From contig CM029654.1 in NCBI GenBank assembly GCA_017311315.1, forward strand, positions 8,215,948-8,279,947: DNA of 64,000 bases, written 5' to 3'. This document shows positions 9,001 through 15,292 of this stretch, one piece after another; within the stretch, counting starts at the first letter, position 1; every line of letters begins with the position of its first letter. Position numbers and translations under genes: made by a program. The DNA is from Dendrocalamus latiflorus. Taxonomy: Eukaryota; Streptophyta; Magnoliopsida; Poales; Poaceae. Below the pieces are notes generated by a model that saw only the letters and a list, made by a program, of their open reading frames with translations, was not told the DNA's origin and searched no databases.

Positions 9001-9311
9001 AAGCTCAGTCTATCTAGCTTTTTTTCATAGTCTTTAAGCTGTTCTTCTTGTTGTTTCATGCTCCTCAGTTTTGAGGATTTGAGCCTAAGAGCTCGTGTAA
9101 CTTTTGGCTGCATATATCCCTCGTGGATATAGATGTCGGATTTTATATCCTTTATCTAAAAAATTGTTAATTCGTGCACTTTACCTAAAATCTCTCTCGC
9201 GTTGTCTGCTACAGCAGGTACGGGAACTCAACTGTGGTGGAGAACACGGAGAGAGGCTGGAGAGAACTCATCTTCCAGAGGATACGTGGAGTGTTCGGTT
9301 TCGGGATCTGA
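1..9311 (+). CDS. AHSA1: Aha1-type activator of Hsp90 ATPase, 5'-truncated by the window and frameshifted in the first visible exon
   Basis: Co-chaperone that binds Hsp90 and stimulates its ATPase in the cytosol. Three exons are visible: 1-717 (5' part outside the window), 2233-2312 and 9218-9311 (TGA 9309-9311). Donors are at 718 and 2313; acceptors end at 2232 and 9217. The spliced frame is continuous across both joins. Exon 1 carries the N-terminal Aha1 domain (LDGEAYVNIRKG, IPGYEVSLTL, VPYLADEN, IARGKPLVL). A low-complexity Ala/Lys linker follows, then the C-terminal AHSA1/START-like domain (KDIYEILMDENRWKGFTQSN, FGSWPDGLHSM). The last two exons give LVFDEPESGITVIKLKQTDV and ERGWRELIFQRIRGVFGFGI, the usual plant C-terminus. 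Frame 2 is open up to TGG at 98-100, and the homologous frame resumes at GAA 109. The extra 8 bases at 101-108 break the reading frame inside the N-terminal domain, so this is either a mutated allele, a pseudogene or an assembly error. Intron 2 is swollen to 6.9 kb by nested transposons. Family assignment is firm; function of this copy is doubtful. Confidence 0.85.
93..108 (+). other. 8-bp near-tandem duplication causing a frameshift in the Aha1 exon
   Basis: TATCCTGG at 93-100 is followed by ATTCCTGG at 101-108. Removing the second copy would join the SLTLSW part of the N-terminal domain to EAEAATESGVAKVTG in one frame. As it stands the upstream frame is lost before the conserved VPYLADEN motif. 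The similarity of the two 8-mers suggests a small slippage duplication. Confidence 0.7.
718..2232 (+). other. Aha1 intron 1 (1515 bp) with a Helitron inside
   Basis: The intron starts GTAAGATCC after the ATG at 715-717 and ends in AAATGCAG before GTCAGG. It is AT-rich. Apart from the 278-bp Helitron at 1171-1448 I see no coding sequence. Short open frames at 1185-1384 and 1760-1969 have no coding character. Confidence 0.7.
1171..1448 (-). mobile_element. Non-autonomous Helitron (278 bp)
   Basis: Read on the minus strand, the element begins TCTTTACTATTATAAAAG directly after an A and ends in CTAG directly before a T, the A^T insertion rule of Helitrons. Just inside the 3' end is a GC hairpin (plus-strand CCGTGCGTTGCAACGG at 1183-1198) with a 6-bp stem and one bulge, followed by a short spacer to CTAG. 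There is no target duplication and no coding sequence. It sits antisense inside intron 1 of the Aha1 gene. Confidence 0.7.
2762..3186 (-). repeat. 3' LTR of the Copia element
   Basis: 425 bp, TGTTACTCG...TTCATCA on the plus strand (TGATGAATAAG...CGAGTAACA on the minus strand). It differs from 8523-8947 at only two sites: GGAGAGG versus GAAGAGG near 2815, and AAACAAAA versus AAGCAAAA near 3100. A minus-strand TATA box (CCTATAAATAT) lies near 2898-2908. About ten copies of an ATGCTGTCCTAAA unit lie upstream of it in U3. Confidence 0.95.
2932..3126 (-). repeat. U3 tandem array of ATGCTGTCCTAAA-type units in the LTR
   Basis: About ten units of roughly 18 bp, core ATGCTGTCCTAAA, mostly spaced by AAGCAG and sometimes by CAAAAGCAG. 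The outermost units are degenerate. The same array is in the other LTR at about 8693-8887. Its place upstream of the TATA box on the transcribed strand is where Tnt1 and Tto1 carry repeated enhancer boxes. Confidence 0.75.
3184..7944 (-). CDS. Copia gag-pol polyprotein, intact (1586 aa)
   Basis: A single open frame encodes everything needed for Copia retrotransposition. The first ~90 residues are an Ala/Glu/Arg-rich stretch likely to be coiled coil. A UBN2-type gag domain (about 180-350) and a CCHC zinc knuckle (CHNCGKLGHWAKEC, about 420-433) follow. The aspartic protease has DTGATHHM (about 500). GAG-pre-integrase comes next, then the integrase core with VHGDLCGP, DNGGEF and NGVVERRNQ (about 690-800). 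Reverse transcriptase has FAPVARMESVR, DVKSAFLNG and YVDDLVITG (about 1100-1270). RNase H has SSCEAEYIAAS, DSKSALALAKNP and LADLLTKPLG (about 1460-1570). The order protease, integrase, RT, RNase H defines Ty1/Copia. ATG is 7944-7942. The stop TGA (3186-3184) is formed by the first bases of the 3' LTR, and the PPT codes for the last residues. Confidence 0.95.
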   Translation of the reverse strand: MSAGQSQRSVASSTRRQQTAELAAAEQRERAAAETAAAAERASRLAAAELAAARAEVEAAAAADAARAAAAEVKALRGSNSSSGSVDDSADADPQLLEREAAQGRTAQWAAAHAHERGGSPDRRGHGGSAPGGGTHGDGVRVDGERGPHRQRGSLSPVRYRGHHEYQAVVRDVGPGGGWPTLTKTNYVEWAAVMRVKLQVRHMWDAVRYGDVDYDQDRRALDALIAAVPPEMQFSLTNKRTAKEAWDAIAAARIGSDRARKSTLQALRTEWEHLAFKPGEDVDDFALRLNTLLHKLVQFGDDTYGEERAVEKLFRCVPEKYKQMARSIGSLLDLSTMTIEEALGRLKVVDIDEPQRPSGPVTIGGKLLLTREQWDAGQGDKKKGEPSSTTGGRKSGKRGKPRKGAQGGDAGKQKPARDDSCHNCGKLGHWAKECRQPRRGQAHVAQAEEEQPVLFIAHASIELPPAAPAAVALLHLDEPKAHALLGDSSGNDKTDGWCLDTGATHHMTGRREFFSELDSGVRGTVKFGDASAVEIKGVGSVVFVAKTGEHRLLTGVYYIPDLRNSIISLGQLDENGSRVEIEHGVLRIWDLRRRLLAKVTRGANRLYTLHVQVAQPLCLAARRDDEAWQWHERFGHLHFEALKRLSATEMVRGLPCLDHVEQLCDVCVLTKQRRLPFPQQTSFRAKERLELVHGDLCGPVTPATPGGRRYFLLLVDDLSRYMWVMVLGSKGEAADAIRRTQAVAEAECGRKLRVLRTDNGGEFTAAEFASYCADEGIQRHYSAPYSPQQNGVVERRNQTVVGMARALLKQRGMPAVFWGEAVVTAVYILNRSPTKALDGRTPYEAWHGRKPAVSHLRVFGSLAFAKELGHIGKLDDRSTPGVFIGYAEGSKAYRILDPDTQRVRISRDVVFDEGRGWTWDKAVDDGSTSTLRDFVIDYVHFERAGGASSSSSPSSSTSTPCSPPAPASAPPPSAPATPHSSPPAHHSPVPAATPPGSAPTASVHDEQRMVEFATPLSHDEDRVDVYHDDEPLRYRTMDNILGELPVPGLAQRDFEVELHLACDDGEPRSFAEAEGDAAWRVAMKQEMDAVERNRTWELADLPAGHHAITLKWVFKLKRDEAGAIVKHKARLVARGFVQQEGVDFDDAFAPVARMESVRLLLALAAQEDWRVHHMDVKSAFLNGNLKEEVYVRQPPGFVIPGKEGKVLRLHKALYGLRQAPRAWNAKLDSTLKQMGFQQSAHEAAVYRWGKGGNALLVGVYVDDLVITGSKEAEVEAFKAEMKTAFQMSDLGLLSFYLGIEVHQDSSGISLRQTAYAKRTVELGGLTDCNPAHTPMEERLKLSRDSTAEEVDATQYRRIVGSLRYLVHTRPDLAFAVGYVSRFMQRPTTEHQQAVKRILRYVAGTSDYGLHYPRCPGAAHFIGYSDSDHTGDIDTSKSTSGILFFLGKCLVSWQSVKQQVVALSSCEAEYIAASTASTQALWLARLLGDLLGRDTEAVELRVDSKSALALAKNPVFHERSKHIRVKYHFIRGCLDEGSIKASYINTTDQLADLLTKPLGRIKFLELCSKIRMVRSSHKTTHKDLGGE
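3187..3198 (-). promoter_or_regulatory. Polypurine tract of the outer Copia element, overlapping the coding frame
   Basis: Minus strand TTAGGGGGAGAA directly before the 3' LTR (TGATGAATAAG). In frame it encodes Leu-Gly-Gly-Glu, followed by the LTR-supplied TGA stop. Confidence 0.85.
8118..8129 (-). promoter_or_regulatory. Second tRNA-iMet primer binding site, belonging to the trapped LTR
   Basis: Minus strand TGGTATCAGAGC one base after the inner LTR ends in GCTAACA. Two primer binding sites in one element are abnormal and mark the inner LTR-leader-ORF block as a separate origin. Confidence 0.85.
8131..8450 (-). repeat. Complete foreign Copia LTR trapped in the leader of the young Copia element
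   Basis: 320 bp running TGTTAGCAC...TTTCCCAACA on the plus strand (minus: TGTTGGGAAAATAG...GTGCTAACA), so it has its own TG...CA ends and TGTT/AACA terminal repeats. On its minus-strand 5' side is a polypurine tract (AGGGGGAGAT, 8451-8460). On its 3' side, one base away, is a primer binding site TGGTATCAGAGC (8118-8129). It shows no clear similarity to the outer 425-bp LTRs. There is only one copy and no flanking duplication, so it is not a nested insertion. The likeliest origin is template switching or recombination between two Copia families. Confidence 0.85.
8451..8461 (-). promoter_or_regulatory. Polypurine tract directly before the trapped LTR
   Basis: Minus strand GAGGGGGAGAT abuts the TGTTGGGAAA start of the inner LTR, as a PPT abuts a 3' LTR. 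With the outer PBS only about 48 bp away, the outer element keeps almost no leader of its own. Confidence 0.75.
8509..8520 (-). promoter_or_regulatory. Primer binding site (tRNA-iMet) of the outer Copia element
   Basis: The minus strand reads AACA-AG-TGGTATCAGAGC, the standard plant tRNA-iMet primer binding site, two bases inside the outer 5' LTR (8523-8947). Confidence 0.9.
8523..8947 (-). repeat. 5' LTR of the Copia element
   Basis: 425 bp, the pair of 2762-3186. Starts TGTTACTCG and ends TTCATCA on the plus strand, followed by the target duplication CAGCC. It carries the promoter that would drive minus-strand transcription of gag-pol, with the same TATA box and U3 tandem array. Confidence 0.95.
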
Positions 9312-9740
9312 GAAGCACTCTGAGCTGGATTTCAATTTTTCAGGAAGTCAAAGCCTTCCCTTGTCATAGTTATCCCTGTTTTGCTGTCTCAGTTTATTCA
9401 ACGCTGTTACTGTTAGACACCAACTTTTCATATTACGGGGGTTAAAAAAAACATCCCTGTTTTGCTGTCTCAGTTTGTTCGACGCTGTTACTGTTAGACA
9501 CACCAACTTTTCATTTTACGGGGGTTAAAAAACATGTGTTATTCATTACTCTAGAATGGGTCTGCATTGTTTTTCACTCGTGACTGATATTTGATGAGCT
9601 GATGATGGTTGAATGACTTGTTATTTTCTTGTTTCTTGCATGGATGTGATCTTATCGTGCCGTGGGAATCATGCCTCATAGATAGTGTACTTGTCCTGTA
9701 CTTTCCTGAATTGTGATCGTCGTTTGCTTTTTTTTTTTTT
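9312..9740 (+). other. Aha1 3' flank / probable 3' UTR with an 81-bp tandem duplication
   Basis: Follows the stop codon at 9311. An 81-bp unit starting ATCCCTGTTTTGCTGTCTC (9372) is repeated at 9453 with about 92% identity; each unit ends in GGGGGTTAAAAAA(AA)C. A T run lies at 9730-9741. No clear polyadenylation signal can be chosen. Confidence 0.5.
9372..9537 (+). repeat. Tandem duplication, two units of about 81 bp
   Basis: Units 9372-9452 and 9453-9537. They differ by a few substitutions (TTTATTCAACG versus TTTGTTCGACG) and an extra AC (GACACCAAC versus GACACACCAAC). Confidence 0.85.
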
Positions 9741-10035
9741 TGGACGTGTATTTTTGCTATGGACCCCGATCGTGTTTGTTTGGTGCCGTCTACAGAATCT
9801 GGCAGTGAAGAAGCAGCTTCTCTTTTGATAAATTTTCGACTAGATGGTATGGGTACAGGAGCTGGCAGTGAAACTGGTCACGAAACTGAAACTTGATGAA
9901 TCATTCGTTATCGTAACCATACTGCAGACACAGTGAAACAGCCGTCGCTGGAATGGCTCGTGTTTTTTCTCTCTCTCTTCTTTTTTTTTCGAAAAGAATA
10001 GCTCGCGTACAGTGTCGTCGTGGTTAGCATGGAGG

Positions 10036-10262
10036 TGGGCTGGGCTTTCATATTGTCCTTCTGGGCTCAAACACGCTTATGTCCACCACAGCCCAAACAC
10101 GGATGAGGACTAGGGTTAGAGACCGCCATTATATAAACTGCTCCACACCCCTCTCCCTCAACACCTCCAGCCGCCGCCATGGCCGCCACGCCGAGAAGAC
10201 GAGGTGAGATTGCGAGAAGGGTTTCCCTTGCAGCCTCTCACTGGCCTCATGTCCTTCCCTGA
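10036..10262 (+). promoter_or_regulatory. Site II / telo-box promoter with TATA box and a short first-exon-like ORF
   Basis: Within about 100 bp are three TGGGCT motifs (10036, 10041, 10062), one AGCCCA (10090-10095), a telo box TAGGGTTA (10111-10118) and a TATA box (TTATATAAAC, 10129-10138). This combination is known from plant ribosomal-protein and snoRNA gene promoters. About 40 bp downstream an ATG in good context (10179) opens MAATPRRR..., either a 27-codon ORF (to TGA 10262) or a first exon spliced at GAG/GTGAG (10201). I find no downstream exon that I recognise, so this may be the 5' end of an unrecognised gene, a small-RNA host gene or a relic. Confidence 0.35.
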
Positions 10263-11089
10263 GTTCCTTCTTTTTGCTCTTCTTCGCGCTCTGATTTTGG
10301 GCCCTACGTTTCGAGATGGATTGTCCTACCATCTGAGTTTTTTTTTCCCTGTGACGTTTCACCTTTTGCCAAACCATCTCTGAGGCCCTCTAGTTTGCGT
10401 CGCACAAGGGCAACAAATTAGAGTCTCTGATGCGCTCCTTCCCGTAGCGTCTTCAGCGCTGTACGTTGCCGAGAGCGAGTTTGGAATACGTTATCATGCA
10501 TGCGCCGTCTCCCGTATGGCATGTGCATCCCGTTTTCCGACACTTTCTTCTGCCATTAAACTTCTTGACAAGTTCGTGCGTTCTATGACTAGAATCTTTT
10601 GCCAGTGTACAGGCTCCAGAGAGGACTAACCAGGTTTTATTGTGGCCTAAGCTCAAAACTACATGTAAAAATGAAAAATGCGAAGGAATGGACTTGTTCG
10701 TAGGAAAAACAGTATAAAATGACGGGATTCTGAAAATTTTAAGGTGTAGATTCTTTTTGAAAATTATGTGCAGTTGTCAGAAGTTGGTTAAAAAAAAACA
10801 ATCATGAAACGCGCCCGATGTATTCGTCTAGAGCTTTGTTATGAGCTATGAAGGCATTTACCATTCAGAGCTGTATGAAGGCATTCACCATTCAGAGTTG
10901 TTGAACATTTCCACGGTGTTTTTCGTATGATTCATGAGTACCATCTCCATCAGGGAACTATAGAATCACCATACGGTCGTAAACATAAATGTTACACAAA
11001 GAAGAGATCAAACATTCCGAGGCCTACATGTATCTGATGTTACTCCCTACTCAAGATGCAAAATTCTCGTGGCCGTGTGAAGAGATGGT
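10263..11089. other. Intergenic, no recognised gene
   Basis: Between the putative promoter at 10.0-10.2 kb and the stop of the PSA2-like gene. It contains a small hairpin (AGATGG...CCATCT, 10314-10336) followed by a T run, and a short direct repeat GAAGGCATT(T/C)ACCATTCAGAG (10849 and 10876). No coding sequence can be supported. Confidence 0.5.
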
Positions 11090-13863
11090 CTACGATTTGG
11101 GCAATATCCTGCCGTTGTACATCTTGTCGAGCAACTTCTTAGCATCTGGTCGCCGGAGGAGTCCCTTGTTGTTCGGCAGTCCGGTTCCAAGACAAACTGG
11201 GCACACCAGTTTCCCCCGGCCTACATGACACATGTACCATTGATCAGAAGAAAGATTCACAGGTAGCATATGCCTTTTGCTAACCCTGAAAAAACTGATG
11301 TAAGGTCAACTGAGAAAAGAAAACTGAACTGTCACGCAACGCTTCAGCTAAAGCATGAGCCACGCAATATCGCCAACTCTTTAGCAAGTGCATGAACAAA
11401 CTACAAATGCTTCACGTACCAGAATGGATGGATCTTAAATCATACAAGTCCAGAGCGAAGAGCATACCATAGCAATTCGGGCATTCTGTGAATTCATAAA
11501 CATCTTTTGCTCTCTTTCGGTTGAGGGCCTTCCATTTTCCTGTGCCACCACACATGTCACCTAAATACAACTCAAACCGAATTATCATTCCAAGGAAAAC
11601 AGTTTTCCAGTTTGTAGTTTGCCGAGTACTGAAGTTCATGACTGAAGTACTACTCCACAAATTTGAATAGTATGCTCAATTGGCCACTAACATCTATAAA
11701 AATTACTAGACAAGGACTGCTAGTTTCATGGAATACAGGCAAACAGTCAATGCACAGTCAGTGCAGCTATTAGAAGCAAGGTTGTCAGGATCACGATCCT
11801 AGATGGGATCGTTTTTTGTCTGACGGGATCGGGTCGTATGATCAGATCGTAGAATCACGATTCTATCAAATTTTTAAAAATGTATATATTTTATATAAAA
11901 ATTGAATTATATTTTTAAATATGCAAGTTTATAGTAGATTTTTTGAATTTAAATTTGTAAATTGAGTACATTTATTCATATTATATTGAGTTACGATTGA
12001 TTTTTGAAACTTATTTAATTATTTTTAATAAACTAATAATCTAAAAATGCAATATGTCAAAGATAATACTTTTTTTACCTTAGAACAACATGTAAATAAC
12101 AAAACAAAACAAATTAAACTAGTGCAATTTAAACTAGCAATAGGTAATATCAAACTTTATATGCTAATATAGTTTGTTGTCAGGATCATGATCCTACTGC
12201 GATTCTAATGATTCTACAAGTAGAATCACGATCTCACTACGATATTACCTGATTCCGATCCATATTGCGATCCGTATCATCTGCCTCCGGTAGGATCGTA
12301 CGATACTAGGATACGTGTCACGATACTGAGAACCTTATTAGAAGTGATTAAAATGGAAATTGCTGGAAATGCGGAATATTACTAAAATCGCTAGAGTAAG
12401 TCCTGAGATGCCTATGGGCAAATGAGACTGATTTCTCTGAATTCATAGAGACAACATGGCTACTAACTCAGCATGCTTGCATTTACTGAATGTACTTGGG
12501 AATGACATACTGAAAGTTGCTGGTCATTCCAATCAACTAAATTGTTCGTCAAAAGCTCTGTTTGTAATAACATACTGTTGAAGGTGCAAGCTCTATTCTT
12601 AAGACTGATGAAGGCATTGAGCATCGAGACATAATGACATAGAAAGAGGTCAAAGTGATGCAAAACTCTTACATATTACAGCACCGCTACCACCACAATT
12701 CCGGCACACAGCATTTTGTGTGCTGGGCTGATTCATCATATCCGAGGCAAGTCCTTTTGGTGTACAAATTGTTGGGCCTGATGCATTGATTAATGTTACA
12801 GCACATAGGCAAGCAAGGCATTTTCGTCTGGATGGAATAATTTCTTCTTCCTATATGAGAAAAAAAAGGTGCATCAGAACACTTCTAAGCAAAAAGTACC
12901 CATAAAAGGTTGTGGGATGAGATAAAAAATACAGGAACACAAAATTGCTAGTTATTCATGCGCATTTTGGTGGGTAACATAAAACAACTTGTTGAGCAAT
13001 TAGAAACATTTCAATCAAACCTAATTCCTCAATGGCAGGGCGTATGGTTATTTGCCACAAGTCACAACTCAAAAGCAAGGTAATGCGCCCCGATGTCCGA
13101 CACTATTAGATTTAGGATAGTACGTTCTATGCCATCTGTAGGTTCAATGTATCCATAAATATTTCTTCAGGGTTGTTTACTTGTATAATTTTCAGTCTTA
13201 TATCTTAAAGATTATATATCCCGACTAATCTAGAATCTTGATTATCAAAGATGTGATAACCATGCAAGACAGTAAGGGTCCGTGTCTACTACCATGCACA
13301 ATATGAAATCACAGTCTCTTGCCTAATCCACCTCTTTTGCTACTCTAATTGAACAGTTCGAACAGAGACAACTTGAACATTAGCAACGTTATAATGGCTA
13401 ACGCAAAATACATGTTAAGTGACTAGTAATTGGAGTTGGAAAGAGAAGGCAACAAGCACAACCTTGCCATCACTGAGCGACTTGCTTGCGCATTCCTCTG
13501 AATCGTCGGATTTCGAGCAACAACTGATTTGGGGTCGCACTGAAACATAGCCATACGCGAAGCACTCAAGAAGTTAGTTTCAACACCGAATTCAGTAGAG
13601 AGAGATTTCTCCAAGAAAACCATTTCCCCTTAAACACCCAACGAATTAAGCATAATTCTGTATATCAGAAGAAGAGTATGGCATGATGACTATGCTGAAG
13701 CGTGTGAATTTGCTATCCCACGTGGAGCACTTCAAGCAGAAAAGAACTTACCTTTGGCCGGCCGGTGGGAGCCACCCCTAACGGCGGCGGGACGGTGGAG
13801 AGAGTAGAGCGGCGCCGGCGCCGGCGCCGGCGAGAGGAGGAAGTGGCAGCTGATGCCCACCAT
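11090..13863 (-). CDS. PSA2: Plastid DnaJ-type zinc-finger protein, probable PSA2 (photosystem I assembly) orthologue, five exons
   Basis: Exons in coding order: 13863-13752, 13539-13463, 12850-12673, 11560-11468, 11220-11090. All introns are GT-AG and phases join to 196 codons plus TAG (11092-11090). Residues 1-60 are Ser/Ala/Pro-rich with a PAPAPAP run, a typical chloroplast transit region. Residues 70-90 carry Arg-Arg followed by a hydrophobic stretch (CLACLCAVTLINASG), resembling a thylakoid-lumen targeting signal. Four CXXCXGXG motifs follow: CRNCGGSG (112), CDMCGGTG (123), CPNCYGRG (149) and CPVCLGTG (160). They would bind two zinc ions as in the DnaJ Cys-rich domain, without a J domain. 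The C-terminus is LLDKMYNGRILPKS. PSA2 is a thylakoid protein needed for photosystem I accumulation. The DnaJ-zinc-finger and plastid calls are firm; the PSA2 identity rests on recalled family features. An hAT-like MITE lies in intron 3. Confidence 0.88.
11777..12336. mobile_element. hAT-like MITE (560 bp) in intron 3 of the PSA2-like gene
   Basis: ATTAGAAG occurs at 11769-11776 and 12337-12344, an 8-bp target duplication. The left end CAAGGTTGTCAGGATC matches the complement of the right end (AAGGTTCTCAGTATCG) as an imperfect inverted repeat. The middle is very AT-rich and non-coding. A second copy of the left-end motif (GTTGTCAGGATCATGATCC) occurs near 12177. The 8-bp duplication and the CA-start terminus point to the hAT superfamily. 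Confidence 0.7.
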
Positions 13864-14924
13864 TGTCGCCTCTCTCTCTCTCCTCCTCCTCCCCTTCTCT
13901 CACTTGGCGTTGTGAGGACCAGAAGAAGGGAGCGAGGCGAGCGGCTCCGCGCTTGGAGATTGGGAAAGCCGGGACCGGGAAGCCAAATATCTGGTTCTAC
14001 CATGTTCGGGTCCAAGCCAGGTTAGACCCAAACTTTAGGCTTACTGGCTTAGCGACCGAACCGAAGCGACGAGCTCGCAACACATCAGCATCACTCGGCG
14101 GGGGCGGCGCCGTTCACCATGTCGGCCCGGAGCAGTGGCGAATCTACCGTGGTTGCTTGTGGGTGCTCGAGCACCCCCTCCTCCCACTGTGGTTGAAGAA
14201 GACCCGGCCGGCAGCCCGGCCCGGAGGGTGAAGAACCGGAGGCCGGACTGCCGGAGTGAGTCGAACTGTCGAAGAAAGCATGAGACGGCAGCACTGAGTC
14301 GACGGCGTCACGGTCTCACCTCTCACGGCGACGGCGTCACGAGTCGCGGAGTCGGCAGCCGCCGCAGCCCGCAGCCCGGCGCGGTGGAGGGGGAGCCGCC
14401 GAGCCAGGAAGGGGGAGGCGGTCGCCGGTCGGCGACTCGGCGCGGAGCCTCGGCGGCCCAGCACGGAGGGCGGCTCGACGCGGAGGCGGAGGGCGGAGCG
14501 GAGCTGCGGAGGGGCCGAGCTGCCGAGGGGGAGGCCGGGCGCGGCCGCGGCCGCGCGGGCGAGGCCGAGCGGCGGAGCGGGGCTAGCGAGGCCGAGCCCG
14601 AGCGGGAGCGGCGGTCGTCGGACGAGGCGACGTCGCCCGGGCGCCCGGCCATTTTCTCCATTCGCCGTTTTGCCGAATGAAGTGGCGACAGGCGACTAGT
14701 AGTGGCTCATGAGTCAAGAGCTGTGAGCCCGTCGCCTGCCCAAGTGCGGAGTGCCCGACTGCCCGATCTGTACGTCCGGCCGTCGGTGAGGCGTGTGCGT
14801 GTCGGCGGTCGGCGTGAGCCGCGTGCGTGCGTGACCGGCTGACCGCGTGAGCCGTGAGGTAAGTGAAAGTACTAACTGAGACTGTGAGACACCGATTATT
14901 GTTCATCTGAATATCTGATTCGCC
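13864..14924. other. GC-rich intergenic region between divergent genes
   Basis: Separates the PSA2-like gene (minus) from the small gene at 14925 (plus). 14090-14690 is strongly GC-rich with purine-biased low-complexity sequence. Open frames there on both strands (for example 14135-14680) encode only Arg/Gly/Ala/Glu-rich low-complexity sequence and are not called. It could serve as a shared promoter region or CpG-rich 5' UTR. Confidence 0.5.
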
Positions 14925-15292
14925 ATGTCGGCCGGGAGCGAGCGCGCCTACGCCTTCGCGACCCCGTCTACGGCCTCCGGGGGCTTCTCGCGCGGCTCCA
15001 CAGCGTCCGCCTCGGGCAGCGCCGCTAGTAGCGGCAGGAGCCCGGCGGAGGCGGCGGAGGGGAGCAAGAAGAAGAAGCAGCCACCCTTCCGGCCTGCGCC
15101 GGACGACACCAAGCCCGTCCTCCGCGACCCGGTTCGTCCTCTCGCCGCCCCGAACCAAATCCTGCCCTCTTGTCCTAGCACGCACGTTTCTTGCCTGCAC
15201 ACTAACAGTTGCTTGTTTTTGATGTGCAGATCTCGCGGTCGGACCCCGTGGAGACCGAGCAGGCCGTGCTGCGGCTGCCGCCCTTCCCCTGA
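14925..15292 (+). CDS. Small two-exon gene, 89-aa protein of unknown function
   Basis: Exon 1 is 14925-15131 and exon 2 is 15230-15292 (TGA). The 98-bp intron (GTTCGTCC...GATGTGCAG) is phase 0. Residues 1-50 are Ser/Ala/Gly-rich and low in complexity. A basic KKKKQ patch follows, then a compact tail, KPVLRDPISRSDPVETEQAV then LRLPPFP. Splicing the intron removes a clearly non-coding reading and restores this tail, which reads like a constrained motif. I do not recognise the family. The C-terminal part resembles short uncharacterised plant proteins, but I cannot name one. The gene runs divergently from the PSA2-like gene. No transmembrane segment or signal peptide is evident. Confidence 0.6.

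Larger units (their letters stand above)
2364..9178 (+). mobile_element. LINE-like (non-LTR) insertion with 18-bp target site duplication, split by a Copia element
   Basis: AAATTGTTAATTCGCGCA (2364-2381) and AAATTGTTAATTCGTGCA (9161-9178) match at 17 of 18 bases and flank the insertion. Between them, minus the Copia element, lie about 600 bp: a GC-rich left part (2382-2761) and a right part ending TTTATATCC, TTTATCTAAA and an A run at 9158-9163. A long variable-length duplication plus an A-rich 3' end is the hallmark of target-primed reverse transcription. No intact ORF remains. It could be a 5'-truncated LINE or a large SINE-like derivative. Confidence 0.6.
2313..9217 (+). other. Aha1 intron 2, 6905 bp, made almost entirely of nested transposons
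   Basis: The donor is GTATGT at 2313 and the acceptor is CTACAGCAG ending at 9217. Only about 70 bp at the left and 40-60 bp at the right look like original intron. The rest is a LINE-like insertion (2382-9160) that itself contains a Copia element (2762-8947). Confidence 0.8.

Noticed and set aside
14135..14680. 181-codon plus-strand ORF and 112- to 205-codon minus-strand ORFs in the same region
   Set aside because: Low-complexity Arg/Gly/Ala/Glu sequence on both strands of GC-rich DNA, with no domain, and spanning the promoter/5' UTR area between two genes.
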